From positions 1-8,361 of the forward strand of contig JAKSPZ010000025.1 of assembly GCA_024404395.1 (NCBI GenBank): 8,361 nucleotides of DNA, given 5' to 3'. Below the pieces are notes generated by a model. That model was given only the letters and a program-made list of their open reading frames with translations, did not search any database and had not been told where the DNA came from. Numbering within the stretch: position 1 is the stretch's first letter; each line of letters begins with the position of its first letter. A program made the position numbers and the translations under genes. The DNA is from Clostridia bacterium (GTDB lineage: Bacteria > Bacillota > Clostridia > Christensenellales > Aristaeellaceae). Positions 1 to 6,866 of this stretch are shown here, piece after piece.

Positions 1-375
1 CAGGCGGGAGACCTTCATCTTGCCGTCCAGCTGCATCCGTTCCAGCAAGCCTTCCGCCTTGCGGAAATCGAAATCCTCATAAAAATCGCGGTACCAGCGG
101 AGGGTGTCGCTGACGGTCATGTAACCGTAGAAGTAGCTCTCCGTGGGCATGTAGGCGATGAGCCCGCGGCTCTTGTCATTGAGGGGCTCCGCCATAAAGC
201 GGATGTCCCCCGCGGTGGGTGCGGACAGCCCCGCGATGAGCTTCATCAGCGTGGTCTTGCCCGAACCGTTGGGTCCCAGCAGGGCGCAGACCTCCCCCGC
301 GTTGAGGGTGAGGTCCAGCCCGTCGAGGACGGTCTTGCCCGAATAGCGTCGGGTCAGCGCGTTGATCTCAAGCAT
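1..375 (-). CDS. ABC transporter ATP-binding protein (N-terminal part, runs off the window)
   Basis: The first 125 codons of an ABC ATPase are seen; the C-terminal part lies beyond position 1. Translation from the ATG at 375-373 gives a Walker A motif GPNGSGKTT at residues 34-42. It is followed by a segment (IAYMP..., [19 protein letters not shown]) like that of single-domain ATPases of the YtrB/BcrA type, which partner ABC-2 membrane subunits in export or drug-resistance systems. The usual Q-loop glutamine is not obvious at the IAYMPTES stretch, which I recall as common in this clade. Signature motif, Walker B and switch His are outside the window, so activity cannot be judged. The ribosome site is a modest AGAGAG about 7 nt upstream. 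The start overlaps the stop of a possible leader peptide by 8 nt (ATGCTTGA). The transported substrate is unknown. Confidence 0.9.
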   Translation of the reverse strand, partial: MLEINALTRRYSGKTVLDGLDLTLNAGEVCALLGPNGSGKTTLMKLIAGLSAPTAGDIRFMAEPLNDKSRGLIAYMPTESYFYGYMTVSDTLRWYRDFYEDFDFRKAEGLLERMQLDGKMKVSRL

Positions 376-457
376 AGTTTTTCTCTCTGTCGATGTGGTC
401 TGCGGTCGTGTATAAAAACAGCCGACGGCGGAGGACCCGTCGTCGGCACTCTCCCAT
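368..457 (-). CDS. Possible leader peptide (29 codons) upstream of and overlapping the ABC ATPase gene
   Basis: An ATG at 457-455 opens a 29-codon frame ending in TGA at 370-368, overlapping the ABC ATPase start by 8 nt. That is the same geometry as the licD/SDR junction in this window. The peptide is arginine-rich ([12 protein letters not shown] at residues 5-16). The intrinsic-terminator hairpin (447-421) and its U tract fall entirely inside the frame. This arrangement is what ribosome-mediated attenuation leaders look like. Against it, there is no clear Shine-Dalgarno sequence, and the predicted transcription start is only about 8 nt upstream of the ATG. The arginine codons could also simply be a by-product of the hairpin. 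Treat as a hypothesis. Confidence 0.3.
   Translation of the reverse strand: MGECRRRVLRRRLFLYTTADHIDREKNYA
413..447 (-). terminator. Intrinsic terminator / possible attenuator
   Basis: On the minus strand GCCGACG (447-441) pairs with CGTCGGC (427-421). An A.C mismatch and a further CGG/CCG pairing close a GTCCT loop. The tract TGTTTTTAT follows directly. It lies 57 nt past the stop of the SH3/lysozyme gene, so it can end that transcript. It also lies between the candidate ABC promoter (472-500) and the ABC start codon, so it could act as an attenuator in that gene's leader. There is no T-run on the plus-strand side. Confidence 0.75.
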
Positions 458-471
458 CTTAATTCAATGGG

Positions 472-500
472 ATTATAGCACATCTGCGCGTGGTTGGCTA
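472..500 (-). promoter_or_regulatory. Candidate extended -10 promoter for the ABC ATPase
   Basis: On the minus strand TGCTATAAT (480-472) is a full extended -10 element. A -35-like TAGCCA (500-495, four of six consensus bases) lies 17 bp upstream. Predicted transcription start is near 465. It sits just past the stop codon of the SH3/lysozyme gene and upstream of the terminator hairpin, so any transcript from it must read through the hairpin to reach the ABC gene. Confidence 0.55.
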
Positions 501-503
501 TGG

Positions 504-1697
504 TTATTTGTTGTACTTGGGGAAGTAGGTGTCCTTGGCGAGGTTGCCTCGGGTGACGGAGGAAGTCTCCTTGGCGGCGGGACGCTCGTAGCGATAGCAG
601 AAGTCGTAGCCCACATCGTAGGCGCCCTGCGCGGTGTTGGGGGCGTTCTTGATGGTGGCGAGGACGGTGCCGCTGTAGCCCGTGACCAGCTCGTACATCA
701 TGAACCGCAGCTGACCCTCGAGGGTGTCGTAGCCGTAGCCGTTGGTGGCGCACCAGTTCTTCATGTTGGTCAATCGTCCGCTGCCCCACTGGCACAGACC
801 GTAGTAGCTGCCCGTGGTGTCCTTGGGATTGAAGGAGGATTCCTTCTTGATGTTCGCCATGATGCCGCAGGCGGCGGCGGGGCTGAGTCCCAGTTCCATG
901 GTCATGAACATGAAGCACTTCTCCTCGTTGGAATAGGAAGAGGAGTTCATGTACTCCACGGCGGAGATCTGAGGCTGCGGCGCGGGCGCGGGGGCAGGTG
1001 CGGGCGTGGCGGCGGGGGTGTTCATCTCGTTCCACTTTTCCTCGGTGACCAGCTCCGACACAAGGATGTAGGCGACGTAAGGTCCGTTGGCCAGCTGCGC
1101 CCAGTCCCCCGCCACATCGGTGACGGTGACGCGCATGCCCGCGCCCACATTGAGGGAGGCGGCGTTGGCGGCGGGTCTGGCGTAGACCTTGGTGTTTTTG
1201 CTGATGACGCCCGTCACGGGGACGAAGGGGGTGTATGTTTTGAGGTCGGCGACGTGGATGTACGCCACGGCGCTGCCGCAGGTGACCATTGCCCAGTCGC
1301 CGCGGACGGCGCGCTTGGTGACCCGAAGTCCCGCAGACACGGCGATGGAAGGCGCGCTGTCGGACGGGGTCTTGTAGACGCGGGTGTTGTTGGCGATGAC
1401 CATCTCCGCGACAGTGGTGTCCACGGGGATGTCCGCCTCGGGCGCGGGCGCGGGTTCGGGCGCGACGGCGCTCAGATGGCTCCGCAGGGTGAAGGCGCGG
1501 ATGCCGTTGCACTCCACCATCGCCACACCGTTCTGCTCCGCCACCAGCTCCACGCGGAGCCCCTGAGGCACCGCCAGACTGGCGCTGTTGATGTCGGGTC
1601 GGGCGAACACGCGGGACGCGGTGTTGAAGACCACGGGCTCGGCGAGCGCTGCGGTCAAAGCCAGTATCAGAATTATAGCAAGCAGTATCCTGCGCAT
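504..1697 (-). CDS. Secreted cell-wall hydrolase-like protein: three SH3-like repeats plus phage-tail-lysozyme domain
   Basis: The protein has 397 residues. An N-terminal signal peptide ([18 protein letters not shown], likely cut near residue 19) indicates export. Three bacterial-SH3-like repeats follow at about 21-76, 97-153 and 161-216; the last two share N-T-K/R-V-Y at the start and GDWA near the end. Such repeats usually bind cell-wall material. Low-complexity Ala-Pro linkers lie at 80-87 and about 228-243. The C-terminal part (249-395) resembles the phage tail lysozyme family, with [11 protein letters not shown] (Glu286 a plausible catalytic acid) and YYGLCQW at 298-304. The likely role is peptidoglycan cleavage or remodelling outside the membrane; activity is not proven. 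The start is supported by GGAGG (1707-1703) 5 nt upstream, and a perfect consensus promoter lies behind it. It is divergent from the rhamnose operon. No other phage genes are visible, so this looks like a host autolysin rather than a prophage gene. Confidence 0.85.
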   Translation of the reverse strand: MRRILLAIILILALTAALAEPVVFNTASRVFARPDINSASLAVPQGLRVELVAEQNGVAMVECNGIRAFTLRSHLSAVAPEPAPAPEADIPVDTTVAEMVIANNTRVYKTPSDSAPSIAVSAGLRVTKRAVRGDWAMVTCGSAVAYIHVADLKTYTPFVPVTGVISKNTKVYARPAANAASLNVGAGMRVTVTDVAGDWAQLANGPYVAYILVSELVTEEKWNEMNTPAATPAPAPAPAPQPQISAVEYMNSSSYSNEEKCFMFMTMELGLSPAAACGIMANIKKESSFNPKDTTGSYYGLCQWGSGRLTNMKNWCATNGYGYDTLEGQLRFMMYELVTGYSGTVLATIKNAPNTAQGAYDVGYDFCYRYERPAAKETSSVTRGNLAKDTYFPKYNK

Positions 1698-1730
1698 AAG
1701 AACCTCCGAGTATTTCAGTAGTACATAGAT

Positions 1731-1759
1731 ATTATATCATTTTGAAATACTTTTGTCAA
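1731..1759 (-). promoter_or_regulatory. Consensus sigma-A promoter for the SH3/lysozyme gene
   Basis: On the minus strand TTGACA (1759-1754) and TATAAT (1736-1731) are separated by exactly 17 bp. Both hexamers match consensus in all six positions. Predicted transcription start is about 1724, giving a leader of roughly 27 nt before the ATG at 1697. Confidence 0.9.
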
Positions 1760-1780
1760 GAATGCGTCATTTATTGACAA
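1753..1780. repeat. Inverted repeat formed by the two divergent -35 boxes
   Basis: TTGTCAA (1753-1759) and TTGACAA (1774-1780) are perfect inverted copies separated by 14 bp. Each copy contains the -35 hexamer of one of the two divergent promoters plus one more base. It may be only a consequence of two perfect -35 boxes, or it could serve as a shared operator. Confidence 0.6.
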
Positions 1781-1802
1781 GCATCAACAGTCGCTATATA
1801 AT
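1774..1802 (+). promoter_or_regulatory. Consensus sigma-A promoter for the eight-gene rhamnose operon
   Basis: TTGACA (1774-1779) and TATAAT (1797-1802) have 17 bp between them and no mismatch to consensus. Transcription should begin near 1808-1809, about 27 nt before the ATG at 1836. This also argues against using the in-frame ATG at 1809 as the start of the first gene. No riboswitch-sized leader is present. Confidence 0.92.
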
Positions 1803-1835
1803 GTAAGAATGAAAATACGGCAGGGAGGTCATACC

Positions 1836-2534
1836 ATGAATATCGCGCTGATCATCGCAGGCGGACGCGGAATGCGTATGGGGCAGGAGATCCCCAAGCA
1901 GTTCCTCACCGTCAACGACAAGCCGGTCATCGCCTACACCCTCGAAGCCTTCGAAAAGCATCCCGACATCGACGTCATCGCCGTGGTCTGCGTGGAGGGC
2001 TGGGAGTCCATCCTCGCGGCGTACGCCCGTCAGTATCATATCAGCAAGCTCAAGCACATCATCCCCGGCGGACAGAACGGTCAGGGCAGCATCCGCAACG
2101 GCGTGTTCGAGCTGGAAAAGCACTACGGCAAGGACGATATCGTCCTCGTGCACGATGCCATCCGCCCCATGGTGTCTCAGGACATCATCTCCGGCTGCAT
2201 CGCCACCACCGTCGCCCACGGCTCCGCCATCGTGGTCGTCCCCTGTCAGGAGGCCATGCTGGAGACCGATGACGGTGTATCCACCAACTCCTCCTATCCC
2301 CGCGACCGCCTGAAGCGCACCCAGACCCCGCAGGGCTTCCCCATCGGCGTGCTGGCCGACGCCCATCGCGAGGCGCTGGACAAGGGCATCACCAATTCCG
2401 TGGCCAGCTGTACCCTCATGGTGGAACTGGGCAAGACCATCCACTTCTGCGCGGGTTCCGAAAAGAACATCAAGCTGACCACCCCCGACGACCTTGAGAT
2501 CTTCAAGGCGCTGCTGACCATCCGGGGGCTCTGA
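1836..2534 (+). CDS. IspD/TarI-family cytidylyltransferase, probably making a CDP-alditol
   Basis: The protein has 232 residues, normal for the family. Enzymes of this family join CTP to an alditol or methylerythritol phosphate. Visible motifs are the CTP-binding loop AGGRGMRMG (8-16) with PKQF (20-23), VHDAIRP (105-111), RDRLKRTQTPQGF (156-168) and NIKLTTPDD (211-219). The RDxxxxxQTPQ form resembles TarI (ribitol-5-phosphate cytidylyltransferase) more than MEP-pathway IspD, as I recall those families. The usual Arg of the GGxxR motif is replaced: here it reads GGQNGQGSIRNG (78-89). The start at 1836 is chosen because GGGAGG (1823-1828) lies 7 nt upstream; the in-frame ATG at 1809 coincides with the predicted transcription start. 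The stop is separated from licD by one base. Location next to licD and the rml genes favours a surface-glycan role over isoprenoid synthesis. The exact substrate is unknown. Confidence 0.85.
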   Translation: MNIALIIAGGRGMRMGQEIPKQFLTVNDKPVIAYTLEAFEKHPDIDVIAVVCVEGWESILAAYARQYHISKLKHIIPGGQNGQGSIRNGVFELEKHYGKDDIVLVHDAIRPMVSQDIISGCIATTVAHGSAIVVVPCQEAMLETDDGVSTNSSYPRDRLKRTQTPQGFPIGVLADAHREALDKGITNSVASCTLMVELGKTIHFCAGSEKNIKLTTPDDLEIFKALLTIRGL

Positions 2535-2535
2535 T

Positions 2536-3363
2536 ATGAGCGAGAACTACCTGAGCTTCCGCGAGATGCAGCTGTCCTGTCTGGACATGCTCCACGCCGT
2601 GGACGCCATCTGCAAGAAGAACCGCATCACCTACTTCCTCTCCGGCGGCACGCTGCTGGGCGCCGTTCGCCACAAGGGCTTCATCCCCTGGGATGACGAC
2701 ATCGATCTCATGATGCCCCGCGGCGATCTGGAGCGTTTCTGCAAGGCGGCGGAATCCGTTCTGCCCAAGCGCTTTCGCATGGCGGTGCCGGGTCGGGACA
2801 AGGATCATCCCTTCCCCTGGGTGCGGCTCTACGACACTGACATCACCCTTGAGGACTCGGGCATGCAGCACATGCGCACCGAGTACCTGTTCATGGACAT
2901 CTTCCCCGTGGACGGCATGCCCAACGGCAAGCTCGCGGGCGACCTGTCCTTCAAGCGCATCCGCTTCCTCGACATCCTGCTGAAGTGCGCGCGCAAGAAG
3001 AAGCTCTACCCCGACGAGCGGCTGAAGTGGCTGAAAAAGCCCATCATGAAGATCGTCTCCCTCAAGCCCGTGCCCTTCTATTCCACGTGGCTCTACCGCT
3101 CCGCCGCGCGGTACGACTTCTCCAAGAAGCATTACTGCGGTGTCTACACCGTCACCCACTACGGCGCCCGCGAGCGCATGCCCGCCGAGGTGTTCCGCGG
3201 GACGGTGGATGTGCCCTTCGAGGACGGCATGTATCCCGCCCCCATCGGCTACGACACCTACCTCTCCCGCCTCTACGGGGACTACATGAAACTGCCCCCG
3301 GAGGAGAAGCGGGTATCACTGCACAACAATCACGCCCGTCGTGTGGAGGACAAGCATGTTTGA
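2536..3363 (+). CDS. licD: LicD-family phosphotransferase
   Basis: The protein has 275 residues. The N-terminal half carries the LicD hallmark: LSGGTLLGAVRHKGFIPWDDDIDLMMPR at about 35-62, a nucleotidyltransferase-like fold with the metal-binding Asp cluster in PWDDDID (51-57). Family members move a phospho-group (phosphocholine, ribitol phosphate, glycerol phosphate and others) from a CDP-activated donor onto a sugar; animal FKRP and fukutin belong to the same superfamily. No signal peptide or membrane segment is evident, so it should act in the cytoplasm on a glycan precursor. It starts one base after the cytidylyltransferase stop (TGATATG) and ends with an 8-nt overlap with the next gene, so the two enzymes are probably made together, one supplying the CDP donor and the other using it. 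Phosphocholine is less likely because no choline uptake or choline kinase gene is nearby. Donor and acceptor are not shown by the sequence. Confidence 0.88.
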   Translation: MSENYLSFREMQLSCLDMLHAVDAICKKNRITYFLSGGTLLGAVRHKGFIPWDDDIDLMMPRGDLERFCKAAESVLPKRFRMAVPGRDKDHPFPWVRLYDTDITLEDSGMQHMRTEYLFMDIFPVDGMPNGKLAGDLSFKRIRFLDILLKCARKKKLYPDERLKWLKKPIMKIVSLKPVPFYSTWLYRSAARYDFSKKHYCGVYTVTHYGARERMPAEVFRGTVDVPFEDGMYPAPIGYDTYLSRLYGDYMKLPPEEKRVSLHNNHARRVEDKHV

Positions 3364-4363
3364 CCATCCCCTCTATCTGGAAGACCTGCGGGACGCCGCC
3401 GAGGGCTTTGCGTGCCTCAGCGGCAAGACCGTCCTCATCACCGGCGCGACGGGGCTCATCGGCACCGTCATGACGGGCGCACTGGCAGGCGTCGGGGCGA
3501 AGGTCATCGCCGTGTGCCGGAACGAGGCGCGCGCAAAGGCGCGGTTCGGCAAGTACGAAAACGTCACCGTCCTCGCCGCCGATATGACTTCCGACGCTAC
3601 TGTCCTCCCCGAGGCGGACTACTACGTCCACGCTGCCGCCAACGCCCATCCCGCCGCCTTCTCCAAGGATCCCGTGGGGACCATGCTGGGGAACATCAAC
3701 GGCGTTCGCGCGGTCATCGAGTCCCTCCGCAGATACGGACACGGGCGCATGCTCTTCGTGTCCTCGGGCGAGGTCTACGGTCAGAATCCCGACATCCGCA
3801 GCTTTTCGGAGGGCGATTACGGGCGCATCGATCCCATGAATCCCCGCTCCTGCTACCCCGAGAGCAAGCGCGCCGCGGAGACCATGGTGGCTTCCGCCGT
3901 CCGCCAGTACGGCATCGACGGCGTCACCGCCCGCCTCTGCTACATCTACGGTCCCACCATCACCGAGGACAATTCCCGCGCCGACGCCCAGTTCCTGCGG
4001 AACGCCGTGGCGGGCGTGCCCATCCTCATGAAGTCCTCGGGCGAACAGGTCCGCTCCTACTGCTACGTGTCCGACGCCGTTCGCGGTCTTCTCACCGTGC
4101 TGGTGAAGGGCAAGGCGGGGGAAGCGTACAACGTGGCGGACAAGGGTTCCGTCATGAGCATACTGGAGTACGCCCAGACCCTGGCCTGGGTCTCCGACAC
4201 CACCCTCGATTTTGACCTGCCTCCCGACTGGGAGAAGCAGGGCTATTCCCCCGTGACCCGCGCCGTTCAGAACCCCGAGAAGCTCATGGCGCTGGGCTGG
4301 ACCCCCAAGCGGAACGGTCTCACAGGACTGGACCGCACCTATCGGATCCTGAAAGAAAACTGA
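3356..4363 (+). CDS. NAD-dependent epimerase/dehydratase (extended SDR), substrate unknown
   Basis: The protein has 335 residues. It has the NAD(P)-binding glycine motif GATGLIG (30-36), the active-site SSGEVYG (136-142) and the catalytic YPESK pair Tyr167/Lys171, as in sugar-nucleotide epimerases and dehydratases. CYIYGP (195-200) and the C-terminal LGWTPKR (313-319) also fit. About 22 residues precede the Rossmann fold ([17 protein letters not shown]), a longer N-terminal extension than in RmlB here. The ATG at 3356 is preferred over the in-frame GTG at 3341 because GGAGG (3345-3349) is placed correctly for it; the GTG lies upstream of that site. It overlaps licD by 8 nt. It could modify a sugar nucleotide for the same polysaccharide, or, by analogy with SDR reductases that supply alditol phosphates to CDP-alditol enzymes, make the substrate of the first gene. 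The sequence does not decide. Confidence 0.82.
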   Translation: MFDHPLYLEDLRDAAEGFACLSGKTVLITGATGLIGTVMTGALAGVGAKVIAVCRNEARAKARFGKYENVTVLAADMTSDATVLPEADYYVHAAANAHPAAFSKDPVGTMLGNINGVRAVIESLRRYGHGRMLFVSSGEVYGQNPDIRSFSEGDYGRIDPMNPRSCYPESKRAAETMVASAVRQYGIDGVTARLCYIYGPTITEDNSRADAQFLRNAVAGVPILMKSSGEQVRSYCYVSDAVRGLLTVLVKGKAGEAYNVADKGSVMSILEYAQTLAWVSDTTLDFDLPPDWEKQGYSPVTRAVQNPEKLMALGWTPKRNGLTGLDRTYRILKEN

Positions 4364-4379
4364 TTACAGGAGGCACACA

Positions 4380-5267
4380 ATGAAGGGCATCATCCTCGCA
4401 GGCGGGTCGGGAACCCGACTCTATCCGCTGACTCTGGTCACCTCCAAGCAGCTGCTCCCCATCTATGACAAGCCCATGATCTACTATCCCCTGTCCACCC
4501 TCATGCTGGCGGGCATTCGGGACATCCTGATCATCTCCACCCCCACCGACACCTGCCGCTTTGAGGCGCTGCTGGGCGACGGCAGTCAGTTCGGTCTGAA
4601 CCTGTCCTACGTCATCCAGCCCTCTCCCGACGGTCTGGCTCAGGCCTTCATTCTGGGCGAGGAATTCATCGGTGACGACGCCTGCGCCATGGTGCTGGGC
4701 GACAACATCTTCTACGGCAACGGCTTCTCCAAGACCCTCCGCGCCGCCGCGGAGAACGCGGAGACCAACGCCCGCGCCACCATCTTCGGCTATTACGTCA
4801 ACGACCCCGAGCGCTTCGGCATCGTGGAGTTCGACGATAACGGCAAGGTCATCTCCGTTGAAGAGAAGCCCAAGAACCCCAAGAGCAACTACTGCATCAC
4901 GGGTCTGTACTTCTATCCCAAGGGCGTCGCCGCCATGGCCAAGGAGGTCAAGCCCTCCGCCCGCGGCGAGCTGGAGATCACCACCCTCAACGATATGTAT
5001 CTGAAGAAAGACCTTCTGGACGTGCAGCTGCTGGGTCGCGGCTACGCGTGGCTGGACACCGGCACCATGGACTCCCTGGTGGAGGCCGCCGATTTCGTCC
5101 AGATGATCGAAAAGCGCCAGTCCATCAAGATCTCCGCCCCCGAAGAGATCGCCTATCGTAACGGCTGGATCAACAAAGACGAGCTGCTGGCCTCTGCGGA
5201 GCGCTACGGCAAGAGTCCCTACGGCGCCCATCTCCGCGCCGTTGCGGACGGAAAGGTACGGTACTGA
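4380..5267 (+). CDS. rmlA: Glucose-1-phosphate thymidylyltransferase
   Basis: First step of dTDP-L-rhamnose synthesis: dTTP plus glucose-1-phosphate gives dTDP-glucose. The 295 residues are typical of the family. Motifs are [11 protein letters not shown] (8-18), [16 protein letters not shown] (22-37), [11 protein letters not shown] (80-90), LGDNIFYG (106-113), EEKP (161-164), ELEIT (197-201) and WLDTGT (224-229). Asp108 and Asp226 fit the metal-binding aspartates of this enzyme. The start is supported by AGGAGG (4368-4373) six bases upstream, the best ribosome site in the operon, after a 16-bp gap that is the longest in the unit. The product is used by RmlB, and the enzyme is normally inhibited by the final dTDP-rhamnose. 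Confidence 0.97.
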   Translation: MKGIILAGGSGTRLYPLTLVTSKQLLPIYDKPMIYYPLSTLMLAGIRDILIISTPTDTCRFEALLGDGSQFGLNLSYVIQPSPDGLAQAFILGEEFIGDDACAMVLGDNIFYGNGFSKTLRAAAENAETNARATIFGYYVNDPERFGIVEFDDNGKVISVEEKPKNPKSNYCITGLYFYPKGVAAMAKEVKPSARGELEITTLNDMYLKKDLLDVQLLGRGYAWLDTGTMDSLVEAADFVQMIEKRQSIKISAPEEIAYRNGWINKDELLASAERYGKSPYGAHLRAVADGKVRY

Positions 5268-5268
5268 T

Positions 5269-5832
5269 ATGAAACGCATCGACACCGCTCTGCCCGGCGT
5301 CTGCATCGTCGAGCCTCAGGTCTTCGGCGACCATCGCGGCTACTTTATGGAGACCTACTCCACCCGCGCCTTTGCCGAGATCGGCATCACCAACGAATTC
5401 GTACAGGACAATCAGTCCTTCACCGCTCAGAAGGGCGCCCTCCGCGGCATCCATTTCCAGAACGCCCCCATGGCGCAGGCCAAGCTGGTCCGCGTGACCA
5501 AGGGCGCCGTGCTGGATGTGGCGGTGGACCTTCGCAAGGGCAGCCCCACCTACCGTCAGTGGGTGGCGGTGGAACTGTCTGCGGAGAACAAGCGCATGCT
5601 GATGATCCCCCGCGGCTTCGGTCACGGCTTCAAGACCCTCACCGAGGACGTGGAGTTCTGCTACAAGGTGGATAACCTCTACAGCAAGGAATGCGACCGC
5701 GGCATCCGCTTCGACGATCCCACCATCGCTGTTGACTGGGGCGAGGTCCGCGAGGAATGCCTCAGCGCCAAGGACATGAACGGTCCCCTGCTGGACGACA
5801 GCGACTGCAACTTCATCTACGGCGAGATCTGA
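5269..5832 (+). CDS. rmlC: dTDP-4-dehydrorhamnose 3,5-epimerase
   Basis: Third step of the pathway: epimerises C3 and C5 of dTDP-4-keto-6-deoxyglucose. The 187-residue cupin is of standard length. DHRGYFMETY (21-30), QDNQSF (46-51), LRGIHFQ (58-64, with the catalytic base His62), FGHGF (117-121), Tyr132 in FCYKVDN and YSKECDRGIRFDDP (138-151) all match the family. The ATG at 5269 follows the rmlA stop by one base (TGATATG) with GGAAAGG upstream. An in-frame upstream ATG at 5242 would lie inside rmlA and adds residues not found in the family. Sits between rmlA and rmlB, the order common in Gram-positive rhamnose loci. Confidence 0.97.
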   Translation: MKRIDTALPGVCIVEPQVFGDHRGYFMETYSTRAFAEIGITNEFVQDNQSFTAQKGALRGIHFQNAPMAQAKLVRVTKGAVLDVAVDLRKGSPTYRQWVAVELSAENKRMLMIPRGFGHGFKTLTEDVEFCYKVDNLYSKECDRGIRFDDPTIAVDWGEVREECLSAKDMNGPLLDDSDCNFIYGEI

Positions 5833-5846
5833 ACAGGAGAGAAATT

Positions 5847-6866
5847 ATGACCATCATCGTCACCGGCGGCGCCGGCTTTATCGGCTCCAACTTTATCTTC
5901 TTCCAGCTGAAGAACCACCCCGAAGACCGCATCGTCTGTCTGGACAAGCTGACCTACGCGGGCAACCTGTCCACCCTGAAGGACGTCATGGACAACCCCA
6001 ACTTCCGCTTCGTGAAGGCGGATATCTGCGACCGCGAGGCCGTGTATCAGCTGTTCGAGGAGGAGCATCCCGACATCGTCGTCAACTTCGCGGCGGAGAG
6101 CCACGTGGACCGCTCCATCGAGAACCCCGGCGTGTTCCTTGAGACCAACATCATGGGCACCGCCACCATGATGGACGCCTGCCGCAAGTACGGCATCAAG
6201 CGCTACCATCAGGTCTCCACCGACGAGGTCTACGGCGACCTGCCTCTGGATCGCCCCGACCTGTTCTTCACCGAGGAGACCCCCATCCACACCTCCAGCC
6301 CCTACAGCAGCTCCAAGGCGGCCGCCGACCTGCTGGTCATGGCGTACCATCGCACCTACGGTCTGCCCGTGACCATCTCCCGCTGCTCCAACAACTACGG
6401 CCCCTATCACTTCCCCGAGAAGCTCATCCCCCTCATGATCGCCAACTGTCTGGCGGACAAGCCCCTGCCCGTGTACGGCGAGGGTCTGAACGTCCGCGAC
6501 TGGCTGTACGTGGAGGATCACTGCAAGGCCATCGACCTCATCATCCGCAAGGGCCGCGTGGGCGAGGTCTACAACATCGGCGGTCACAACGAGATGCGGA
6601 ACATCGACATCGTCAAGATGATCTGCAAGGCGCTGGACAAGCCCGAGAGCCTCATCACCTACGTCACCGACCGCAAGGGTCATGACATGCGCTACGCCAT
6701 CGATCCCACCAAGATCCACAACGAGCTGGGCTGGCTGCCCGAGACCATGTTCAAGGACGGCATCCAGAAGACCATCCGCTGGTATCTTGACAACCGCGAG
6801 TGGTGGGAGACCATCATCTCCGGCGAATATCAGAACTACTACGAGAGGATGTACGGCAACCGATGA
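5847..6866 (+). CDS. rmlB: dTDP-glucose 4,6-dehydratase
   Basis: Second step of the pathway: NAD-dependent conversion of dTDP-glucose to dTDP-4-keto-6-deoxyglucose. The protein has 339 residues. It shows the NAD loop GGAGFIG (7-13), LDKLTYAGN (32-40), FAAESHVDRSI (81-91), the dehydratase-specific STDEVYGD (124-131, with the Thr-Asp-Glu triad), the SDR pair Tyr153/Lys157 in YSSSK, NNYGPYHFPEKLIP (182-195) and YGEGLNVRDWLYVEDH (210-225). CAGGAGAG six bases upstream sets the ATG at 5847. Longer in-frame starts back to 5757 would lie in rmlC and encode an arginine-rich non-family extension. The stop overlaps the rmlD start as ATGA. Confidence 0.98.
   Translation: MTIIVTGGAGFIGSNFIFFQLKNHPEDRIVCLDKLTYAGNLSTLKDVMDNPNFRFVKADICDREAVYQLFEEEHPDIVVNFAAESHVDRSIENPGVFLETNIMGTATMMDACRKYGIKRYHQVSTDEVYGDLPLDRPDLFFTEETPIHTSSPYSSSKAAADLLVMAYHRTYGLPVTISRCSNNYGPYHFPEKLIPLMIANCLADKPLPVYGEGLNVRDWLYVEDHCKAIDLIIRKGRVGEVYNIGGHNEMRNIDIVKMICKALDKPESLITYVTDRKGHDMRYAIDPTKIHNELGWLPETMFKDGIQKTIRWYLDNREWWETIISGEYQNYYERMYGNR

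Noticed and set aside
504..1697. The lysozyme-domain gene as evidence of a prophage
   Set aside because: It has a signal peptide and SH3 repeats, and there are no structural, packaging or integrase genes in the window.
393..1721. A 442-codon open frame on the plus strand opposite the SH3/lysozyme gene
   Set aside because: Its product is Gly/His/Arg/Val-rich low-complexity sequence with no family motif, has no ribosome site, and mirrors a well-supported minus-strand gene; GC-rich codon use opens this frame.
1753..1780. The inverted repeat as a transcription terminator
   Set aside because: The stem is only 7 bp and AT-rich with a 14-nt loop and no T-run; it is explained by the two -35 boxes.
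1809..1835. An earlier in-frame ATG for the cytidylyltransferase
   Set aside because: It coincides with the predicted transcription start, would place the GGGAGG ribosome site inside the gene, and adds nine residues before the normal family start.
1836..2534. Naming the first gene ispD of the MEP isoprenoid pathway
   Set aside because: The substrate-side motif and the altered GGxxR segment differ from IspD as I know it, and the one-base spacing to licD and the rml genes favours a surface-glycan role. An MEP role is not strictly excluded.
3341..3355. GTG start for the SDR
   Set aside because: The GGAGG at 3345-3349 is correctly spaced for the ATG at 3356 and lies inside the longer version.
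4320..5306. Long minus-strand open frames opposite rmlA, and likewise opposite rmlB (5817-6719) and rmlD (6839-7873)
   Set aside because: They are antisense shadows of genes with full sets of catalytic motifs; the products are Val/Gly/Asp/His-rich and match nothing recognisable.
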